Assembly (NCBI GenBank): GCA_030674155.1
Contig: CM060317.1
Coordinates: 87,085,284-87,112,872, forward strand
Source: Stramonita haemastoma
Taxonomy: Eukaryota; Mollusca; Gastropoda; Neogastropoda; Muricidae
Reading direction: 5' to 3'
DNA length: 27,589 nucleotides
Positions within the stretch are counted from its first letter, which is position 1. The number at the start of each line of letters is the position of its first letter. Shown piece by piece: positions 20,691 through 27,589 of this stretch. The notes beneath the pieces were generated by a model. That model saw only the letters and a list, made by a program, of their open reading frames with translations. It was not told where the DNA came from and did not search any database. The position numbers and the translations under genes are program-made.

Positions 20691-21350
20691 CAAACTGCCA
20701 CAGCCACAAACACTTTCATTGCCTCAAACACTGCCACATACACCACCACTTCCACAAACACCACCACCGCCAATAACACTGCGACAACCATTGCTACTGC
20801 CACAAACACCGCCATTGCCACAAACACTGCCATTGCCACAACCATTGCTACTGCCACAAACACCGCCATTGCCACAAACACTGCCATTACCTCAAACACT
20901 ACCACCGCCACAAACATTGCCACTCACAAACATTGCCACCGCCACAAACATTGCCACTGCCACAAACACCACCATTGCCACAAACACCGCCACAAACTGC
21001 CACAAACACTGCCATTGTTACAAACATTGCCACTGCCACAAACACCGTCATTGCCACAAACATTGCCACTTACACAAACACTGCCACTGCCACAAACACC
21101 GTCATTGCCACAAACATTGCCACTTACACAAACACTGCCACTGCCACAAACACTGCAACTGCCACAAACAGTGAAACACACACTACCACTGACACAAACA
21201 CTGCCACCGTCACAAACATCATCACAAACACTGCCACTGCTACAAACACCGCCAAAACATTGCCACTGCTACAAACACCGCAACAAACACAACCACCGCC
21301 ACAAACATTGCCATTGCCACAAACACTGTCACTTTAACAAACCATTGCCG
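20691..21350. repeat. ~18-bp minisatellite (CCACAAACACTGCCATTG type)
   Basis: Dozens of imperfect 18-bp units, CCACAAACA(C/T)(T/C)GCCA(T/C)TG, with larger duplications such as the repeated block at about 21030-21145. Confidence 0.9.
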
Positions 21351-21374
21351 TTACCACAAACACTGCCGTTGCCT

Positions 21375-21570
21375 CAAACACTGTCACCACCACAAACACT
21401 GCAACAAACACCACCACCGCCACAAACACTGCAACAAACACCACCACCGCCACAAACACTGCAACAAACACCATCACCGCTACAAACACTGCAACAAACA
21501 CCATCACCGCTACAAACACTGCAACAAACACCATCACCGCTACAAACACCACCACTGCAACAAACATTGC
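21375..21570. repeat. 30-bp minisatellite
   Basis: Unit CACAAACACTGCAACAAACA + CCA(C/T)CACCGC, about six copies. Confidence 0.93.
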
Positions 21571-21860
21571 CACAAACACTGCCACTACACCACCACCACC
21601 ATCGCCATAAACACCACCACAACCACCACCATTACCCCACCACAAACCCTCTCATAAACACCATATCAACCTCTGCTTCGAATACTTCCACAATCACCAC
21701 CACAAACACCACTACTACAAACACCAACGCTAATAAACATTACCACCATAACCACAACTACCACAAACACAAAACCTCAAAGACAACATCCACGAACACA
21801 ACTACAACCATCGCAAAACAACCAAAAATACCACTACCACAATATAAAACCACCACAACC
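21571..21860. repeat. A+C-rich degenerate field, right end
   Basis: CCACCACCACC and CACAAACACCAC pieces. The field stops abruptly near 21860, where G-containing sequence resumes. Confidence 0.65.
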
Positions 21861-21952
21861 CAATACCGTTTAAGGGGAGGAGGGAAAGAAGAAATGAAAT
21901 AACAATATGCGACATATTCTCATCAAACATGTGTGCGCGTGCATCTGTATGG

Positions 21953-21955
<3 letters not shown>

Positions 21956-22032
<77 letters not shown>
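21956..22032. repeat. (GT)n(GCGT)n microsatellite
   Basis: About 17 GT units followed by about 10 GCGT units. Confidence 0.97.
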
Positions 22033-22232
22033 TCGGAGAAACCTGTTTCGGGACACGAGACTGGTAGAGAGGGGACTGTCTTTCACCAAGGCCCTGCATC
22101 TACCACTCCACACGTCATGGATCCCTCTTGAGGTGAGAAAAAAAAACAATTCTTCTCGATTGTTCAGAATTTTTTTGTCAATAGTGGTGGCAAGATATTG
22201 TTATGATACAGCTCATGGCGATGCGTCTCAAG

Positions 22233-22560
22233 GGGGACGGGATAGCCTAGTGGTCAGAACATAGCGCTGGCAATTTGACGACCCGAGTTCTGTTCCCGGT
22301 CGAGGAGATTTTTCTCCTGGAGTTAACATCAGTGCTGACTCCACTCTCCCCAAAAGTCTTTCGGATGAGACTAAACTGAGGCCCCGTGTACGAACGCATG
22401 CAGAACATCTTGCGCACATGTTAAATCCTGTTCCACTTTTCGTAAGAGTAGGCCATTATGTGCCGGTGGGAACAGATATTTACACAATTGCACACACACG
22501 GGGACTGGATGAAGAAAAGCACATGCGTGTTTATCCCATTATCCTCGATATAAAAGAATA
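22233..22560 (+). repeat. SINE family A, full-length copy
   Basis: tRNA-like head with A box TAGCCTAGTGG (22243-22253) and a degraded B box GTTCTGTTCCC (22287-22297). Body landmarks are all present in order: TCCTGGAGTTAACATCAGTG, AAGTCTTTCGGATGAGACTA, CATCTTGCGCACATGTTAAA, CGTAAGAGTAGGCCATTATG, GGGGACTGGATGAAG and TTATCCTCGATATAAAAG, with an A-rich tail to about 22585. Confidence 0.92.
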
Positions 22561-22585
22561 AAATGAATAATAAATACATAAATAA

Positions 22586-22815
22586 TGGCCTAGGTTCGAG
22601 ACGCCGTTCGAGGGGATTTTCCTCTGGAGTTAACATCAGTACTGACTCAATTCTCATAAAAGTCCTTCGGATGAAATGATAAACAAGGTCACGTGCGCGA
22701 GAAAACAGCAGAACATCTTGCACACAAGTTAAAAACCTGTCCCGCCTTTTGGAGGAGCTGTCCATTTCCTGCTGGGAAGAATGGATGACAATCTTAAAAA
22801 CGCATGCATATTTCC
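22586..22815 (+). repeat. SINE family A, second copy in tandem, head missing
   Basis: Starts near the B box (CTAGGTTCGAGACGCCG) right after the tail of the previous copy, and carries CTCTGGAGTTAACATCAGTA, AAAGTCCTTCGGATGA and AACATCTTGCACACAAGTT. The 3' end is lost. Confidence 0.82.
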
Positions 22816-23074
22816 TGGTGGTGTGTTCAAACAAACATTGTCTCGGAAGCTGGAAAGGGTATAGTTCAGCCCTGTCAGGTAGTCTCAAAGCACATGCACC
22901 TCCATAGCAGCATTATGACATCATCCACATCATTGATCATCATGCCATAAAAGAAAAATTAATTACTTCTGATTCGGTGGCCCCTTTTGCTCTGGTGTCA
23001 AGGTGACCACAGTTTCTTTTATTTGTTTTATTTCCAGTTTAGTTTTTTTATGCCACTTTAAGAGCTCATTGCCT
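22816..23074. other. Unassigned spacer
   Basis: No gene recognised. Confidence 0.4.
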
Positions 23075-23130
23075 AGGTACATACCGGAACTGTATGTAAA
23101 AAAGCTATTTCATTATCCTCGAAATAAAAG
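23075..23130 (+). repeat. SINE family A, 3'-end fragment
   Basis: ATGTAAAAAAGCTATTTCAT and TTATCCTCGAAATAAAAGAA match the family 3' end. The rest is absent. Confidence 0.65.
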
Positions 23131-23152
23131 AATACAATTGATTAGATAAACA

Positions 23153-23300
23153 CACACACACACACAATAGACTATATATATATATATACATATATATTTT
23201 TTTTTATTTTATTTTTTATATATATATTTATATATATATATATTTATATATATATATTTATTTATATATGTATATATACATATGTATATATGCATGTGTG
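23153..23300. repeat. (CA)n and (TA)n-rich tract
   Basis: A short CA run followed by about 130 bp of TATATA and TATTTA repeats, strongly AT-rich and self-complementary. Confidence 0.9.
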
Positions 23301-23337
23301 TGTAATATATCTACAAACAAAGGTAGATTGGTTGTTC

Positions 23338-23722
23338 AGAAGTAATGGATGCACCTGCATATACAGCAATAATTGACGGTTCGATCCCTATTTGTACCCG
23401 ACCTCCTTCTCCATCCGACAGACCTGAAGTGATGGTCTGGGTGCTGGTCTTTCGAATAATGATCAACTAAGATCCTGTGCGCAACACTCGCTATGCACAC
23501 ATAAAACTAAAAAGAACTTGTGGCAACAAGAGAGTTGTCCCTGGCAAAATTGTGGGGGGAAAAGTAACTCTAATAGGGAAACGGGTTGGGTTTTGTTTTT
23601 TTAATGGGTGCGTTGATCTTGTGGTGACAAGCTCTCCCCAGAGAAAGCAGCCTGAAATTCATGCAAGTATATCTGCCGCAAAGAAAAATAATAAATACAA
23701 TACAAAACAACACAATACAAAG
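23338..23722 (+). repeat. tRNA-derived SINE, third family, near full length
   Basis: B box GTTCGATCCC at 23379-23388. The body then shows CGACCTCCTTCTCCATCC, GGTGCTGGTCTTTCGAATAA, AAGATCCTGTGCGCAACACT, GGCAACAAGAGAGTTGTCCC, TGGCAAAATTGTGG, GACAAGCTCTCCCCAGAGAA and GCAGCCTGAAATTCATGCA, and ends in an (A)n-rich AAATACAATACAAAACAACA tail. This body order matches a SINE type widespread in marine invertebrates as I recall it. Its relatives here are 456-690 and 17838-17940. Confidence 0.85.
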
Positions 23723-24605
23723 TGAAAATAGTGTGGCTACCCACACTGGCTTTGGAATCTTGCATAGTTTTCATGCACTTTAAATGATAAAGGGAAGTAA
23801 ATAGGTCATTATAGTATGCACTATGACAGGAATTGTTAAGTTTTTTCGTACAAAACTTATTTGCCTTGTCTTGAATGTATCTCAGGTTTGCAGCATATTG
23901 CAACTGTCCTCCTCTTCAGTCAAAACAGTTGTGTGTACACCAGTACAACTTCACCACCTATGACATGCATACATTCCCACATATATGGGTCCTGATGTAA
24001 ATACATACTGCGTACACTTTCGTAAAGTCCAGGAAAGATGTAACAGTGATATCACCATATGTTGCAGGTGCTCTGTGAGCGGGATGGTTCCAACCTGATA
24101 TGAATAAACTTCCACCAAGACAGCTTTCAACACAACAGAGAGACTCCAGTGCAGCAGGCTTCAATGCAACATGCTCCAACCCGGAAGGCTTCATTGTAAC
24201 AAAGACACACTACAGACCTGGAGCAGCCACTTTGGCATGAAACTTGAAAGGTCTACATCAAGAGCTTCTATGTAGCGAGTTTTCAAACCAGGTCCAAAGA
24301 GCCAACAGAGCCAGCAATACAAGTCCCCTGTGTTAGTCTGAAGGCATCTGCATGAAGTAGTGGCCTCTTCAGCGAGTCGGGTTTGAATTCTGGAACTGGC
24401 TGAAGTGACTTTGTTCCATGACACGGCGTTAAAAATACTGCCTGTGTGATCAGTGACCATGGTCTGCAGCTCTGCTTGGGTCATTTTGCTGTAGTTGCAG
24501 AGCATTGGATGTGTTTTCACATCACCTCATCCTCGGTGTACCCCAGGCAACAGCTTCTTCAGCCCCGAACACAGACGGTGAAGTCGCCCCTGAGCACGAA
24601 CTTCC
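23723..24605. other. Unassigned region
   Basis: Minus-strand open frames at 24191-24520 and 23958-24194 show no motif I recognise and no start or splice context that persuades me. They may be decayed retroelement sequence, given the LINE remnant nearby. Confidence 0.4.
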
Positions 24606-24735
24606 AACCCCGTGACCTTGTTGTTATGTACCATCACACAGCCCCAGTCAGCCAGACCTTGTTATTATGCACCATCACACAGCCAGACCTTGTTGTTATG
24701 CACCATCACACAGCCCCAGTCAGCCAGTCCCTTAC
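24606..24735. repeat. Short tandem repeat, three units of about 40 bp
   Basis: CCTTGTTGTTATG(T/C)ACCATC followed by ACACAGCCCCAGTCAGCCAG. The middle unit lacks the CCCAGTCAG part. Confidence 0.88.
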
Positions 24736-24779
24736 CAGCCCCATGACACTCGATACAGGCTAGGTGCCAATTAGAAATC

Positions 24780-25010
24780 TTATTCTCTCGTTTGCTTTAC
24801 ACCATCAGATGTGTCTGGGGAAAAGAATGGCATACGTTTTCTTTCCAGCTCCTCTCGTGGGCCGTACAGCTTTGTCTGTAGGGTTATCTCCGTGGGCCAC
24901 ACTTTCTTCTTCGGGTCGCCGAATAGCGTAAATCTCTGAAGGATGTGCTCGCCTGTCTGGTTTTCTTTACTACAGGCACACAGGGGAGGAGCAAGTTTCA
25001 GCAATGACAG
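24780..25010 (-). pseudogene. LINE ORF C-terminal remnant
   Basis: In the minus-strand frame opening at 25250, residues about 80-156 resemble the extreme C-terminus of RNase H-type LINE ORFs. There is a Cys-x-Cys pair (C92, C94 in PLCACSKENQ) and His103 in TGEHILQ, then a KKVWPTEITLQTKLYGP block and a Glu/Arg-rich end. The usual Cys four residues after HILQ is not in place (RFTLF follows), so the putative zinc site is incomplete. No RNase H or reverse transcriptase part lies upstream, where a 45-bp tandem repeat is found instead. It differs in sequence from the LINE remnant at 4.4-5.4 kb and so is probably a different family. Confidence 0.65.
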
Positions 25011-25025
25011 CATCACTGCCAGACC

Positions 25026-25209
25026 ATGCAGAACTGGTATTATGAGGAGACATGCATGCCCATGATTTTTCTGTAGAACTGGTATTGTGAGCAGACATGC
25101 ATGCCTGTGATTTTTCTGCAGAACTGGTATTATGAGCAGACATGCATGCCCATGATTTTTCTGCAGAACTGGTATTATGAGCAGACATGCATGCCTGTGA
25201 TTTTTCTGC
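25026..25209. repeat. 45-bp minisatellite, four units
   Basis: Unit GAACTGGTATTATGAGCAGA + CATGCATGCC(C/T)(A/G)TGATTTTTCTGCA. Two unit types alternate (CCCATGA / CCTGTGA). The period is 15 codons, so it leaves the LINE-like frame open through the array. Confidence 0.96.
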
Positions 25210-25495
25210 CTCCACCCAGGCCAGCCACTACATGTCCAGAACCGACACATTACGTAGCAAGAACGTGAAGTGACTGCAAAACACTAAGACCACATCCTAT
25301 ACAACAAGGCAATCTCAACAGACGAGGACTTGATGCCTGCATCTTTGGGATGTGCATTACTTGAGCCAGCTCCCCCCCCCCCAGTCATCGAGCAGCCAGA
25401 CCCAGTCAGCACCACCAGCCAGTGAAGAGGACACCACACAGGCTTTCTTCCTTCCTTCAGGATGTGTTCAGGTTGTGTTGTGAAAATACCCACCA

Positions 25496-25985
25496 GAAAA
25501 AGGACACTGATGAAAGACTCGGTGACTTTACTGGTGAAAAGGACACTGATGAAAGACTCGGTGACCTAGTGATTCTGAAAAGGACACTGATGAAAGACTC
25601 GGTGACCTAGTGATTGTGAAAAAGGACACTGATGAAAGACTAGGTGACCTAGTGATTGTGAAAAAGGACTGATGAAAGACTCAGTGACCACAAAGGACAC
25701 TGATGAAAGACTCGGTGACTTTACTGATGAAAGATTCGGTGACCTGATAACGGTAAAAAGGACACTGATGAAAGATTCGGTGACCTAGTGCTTGTGAAAA
25801 GGACACTGATGAAAGATTCGGTGACCTAGTGCTTGTGAAAAGGACACTGATGAAAGATTCGGTGACCTAGTGCTTGTGAAAAGGACACTAGTGAAAGATT
25901 CGGTGACCTGGTGTTGATCAAAAATACACCAATGACAGATTCGACCGGCCTAGTGGTGATAAAAAGACACTGATTCGGGTACTTA
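25496..25985. repeat. 41-bp minisatellite, about 11-12 units
   Basis: Unit AAAAGGACACTGATGAAAGA + (C/T)TCGGTGACCTAGTG(A/C)TTGTG, with shortened units near 25670-25730. The left units mostly carry GACTCGG and GTGATTGTG, while the right units carry GATTCGG and GTGCTTGTG. Confidence 0.95.
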
Positions 25986-26019
25986 ATGTCAGATTGAATT
26001 AACTTTTTTTTTTCCTTTT

Positions 26020-26226
26020 TTAATTAAAATGAAAAGATCCCATCAAATGGAAGGAAATACCACAGTCTGTCAAAAGTCTGCTAAAAAACTATGGACATGT
26101 GTTGCTGGCAAATCCATGCAAGAGTCTGTCACTGATATATCATTGCAGAGTGTACAGCAGTTTTTGCTGTTGGGGGGTAAATGTAGGCATTGATCTATCA
26201 GTAATATGCTTTTGCTGATTTTACAG
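26020..26226 (-). repeat. Unrecognised core repeat, minus-strand copy R1 (5' part)
   Basis: The reverse complement starts CTGTAAAATCAGCAAAAGCA and contains both hairpin arms, the ACAGCAAAAACTGCTGT hairpin, TGCATGGATTTGCCAGCAAC and CATGTCCATAG. It fades out after about 200 bp into a T-rich stretch. Confidence 0.88.
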
Positions 26227-26469
26227 CAAGCTTCATTAGAATGAATGAATCGTCTTTATCTTTCAAGGGTAACAGAGTAGGCATTTACATACTTTTTTTC
26301 ATCCGGCCCTTGCCCTGATTAGGGAATAGAAAAAACGACCCTAGAGAGAGAGAACACATATTCATGCATGCCTGGGTGAACATAGGAGTTTGTGTGTGTG
26401 TGTGATGCTTTTAGGGGACAAATGCGTGGCAGGGAGAGTGGGGGTGAGAGTGAGCATATGTTTTAACGT

Positions 26470-26507
<38 letters not shown>

Positions 26508-26624
26508 GGTGTAGATTTTAAGTTTCATGGGAAAATCGGATTAGGTTTGTTGTGTATTTATGGGGGAGGGAGGATGGTGTGTACATGCGTGAGAGAGAAC
26601 GAGAGGGAAACTGTTTTTTTTTAA
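26227..26624. other. Spacer with GT/GA simple repeats between minus-strand core copies
   Basis: Short GT runs (26391-26403, 26470-26487) and a GA run (26486-26506), the inverted counterpart of the CA/CT arrays of the left array. No gene. Confidence 0.65.
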
Positions 26625-27168
26625 AAATTTTCCTATGTAATGAGGTATACGGTTAATTGTTTAATGAAAATTGAGAACCAAAGTGTTATCATTCAAATGG
26701 CTGCCCCAAATACAAGGAAAACTTAGTATCCTGAATATTACACAATCGTTTGATTGCCTTTTTTCATCATCATAAATTTAAAAAAAAATTTCAATACCAG
26801 TATATTTTCCCTTTTTTAAATTCGATCTCCTGCATTCTCCATGATACCCAGTCCTGATATGACTGTTGATGTTGTCTGGACTGATCATGATGTAATATAG
26901 TGCCACCGGCCTTGACATTTAATGTATCAGTTTTGTTCGTGCTCTGTTTTATTGATAGAAACAGAAAGTTTCCACCAAATTAGTTAATCAGAAAATTAAT
27001 GCCACAGTGTGTAAAAAGTCTGCTGAAAAACTGTGGACATGTGTTGCTGGCAAATCCATGCAAGAGTCTGTCAGTGATCTATCATTGCAGAGTGTACAGC
27101 AGTTTTTGCTGTTGGGGGGTAAATGTAGGCATTGATCTGTCAGTGATATGATGTTGCTGATTTTACAG
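26625..27168 (-). repeat. Unrecognised core repeat plus AT-rich spacer, minus-strand copy R2 (most complete)
   Basis: On the minus strand the core starts at 27168 and runs through GACAACATCAACAGTCATAT to about 26830. It is followed by the AT-rich spacer with ATTGTGTAATATTC and TCAATTTTCATTAAACAATT, which are also found at 9600-9645 and 7925-7945. The colinear spacer shows that the mobile or duplicated unit is larger than the core. Confidence 0.9.
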
Positions 27169-27470
27169 CAAAATATCATGTGAGAGAGAGAACATTACAT
27201 CAGGGAAGACTGGTTTCACGGTAGCCAAACTAGACATGAAGCTTGTTGGCCAACACCGCGAAAACAGTGGTCTATACTGTAGTGTAGGTTACTGTCCAAA
27301 TAAAACAATAACACTACGAAAGAAAATCAACACTGCTTTGATTGCAGTTGAAGAAATTCATTTTGATCACAGCTGAAAAAACAAAGTCCAGAAAAAGATT
27401 TCGGTTATAAAACGGCATTAATTGAGGAGAGCCAATAAACTGACTGCACAGCTTGAGTGTTGGTCACTGA
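27169..27470. other. Unassigned spacer
   Basis: Not similar to the other core spacers. No gene recognised. Confidence 0.45.
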
Positions 27471-27589
27471 TTCATGGCCTCGAGATTTAATGCACCGATT
27501 TTGTTCCTGTTCTGTTTTAATGATAGAAATGAAATGTTTCCATCCAATTAATTAATCAAAAAATGAATGCCACCGTCTGTAAAAAGTCT
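27471..27589 (-). repeat. Unrecognised core repeat, minus-strand copy R3, cut by the window end
   Basis: The part from ATGGCCTCGAGATTTAATGC to AATGCCACCGTCTGTAAAAA parallels 26905-27023 of copy R2. The hairpin half would lie beyond the window. Confidence 0.82.

Noticed and set aside
20685..21902. 405-codon Thr/Gln/Pro/His-rich frame
   Set aside because: It reads through 18- and 30-bp minisatellites and low-complexity sequence only.
24191..24520. Minus-strand 109-codon frame as a host gene
   Set aside because: No recognisable motif or supporting context; decayed retroelement or chance is more likely.
25496..25985. Hammerhead ribozyme suggested by CTGATGA followed by GAAA in each 41-bp unit
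   Set aside because: The bases between the two motifs do not form a stem II, and no matching stem III or cleavage site could be placed.

Overview
This window looks like gene-poor, repeat-dense DNA from an invertebrate, most probably a mollusc and perhaps a marine gastropod. The basis is the abundance of very long (GT)n/(CA)n arrays, several tRNA-derived SINE families whose body motifs resemble molluscan SINEs as I remember them, and decayed non-LTR retrotransposons. The species cannot be named from sequence alone. I see no convincing host protein-coding gene, no intact tRNA or rRNA gene, and nothing prokaryotic. Most long open frames here are artefacts of in-frame tandem repeats.

Layout. 1-6600: SINE copies (one has a 5S-rRNA-like promoter segment fused to a tRNA-like head), many GT/CA, GA and CTGT microsatellites, and the 3' part of a LINE with an RNase H domain (minus strand, about 4095-5425). 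6816-9989: five same-strand copies of an unrecognised repeat core of about 300 bp. Their starts are 659, 868, 868 and 638 bp apart, with CA/CT microsatellites in the spacers, and the last copy is cut by a 100-N assembly gap (9990-10089). 10090-21850: a field of degenerate minisatellites (units of about 17, 18, 27, 30, 33 and 37 bp), mostly very A+C-rich on the plus strand. It is interrupted at 12700-16200 by SINEs and a broken reverse transcriptase. 22000-24770: a SINE cluster, a TA-rich tract and unassigned DNA. 24780-26000: a LINE C-terminal remnant carrying a 45-bp tandem repeat, then a 41-bp minisatellite. 26020-27589: three copies of the same core as at 6.8-10 kb, now on the minus strand.

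Function. There is no operon or pathway here. What can be read is a history of retrotransposition: LINEs supplied enzymes, SINEs have Pol III-type A/B boxes, and microsatellites often abut element 3' ends. This was followed by tandem amplification into minisatellites. The best candidate for something undescribed is the core repeat, which carries a nested inverted repeat and lies in opposed arrays on both sides of the satellite field. All family assignments are by eye and need a library search.
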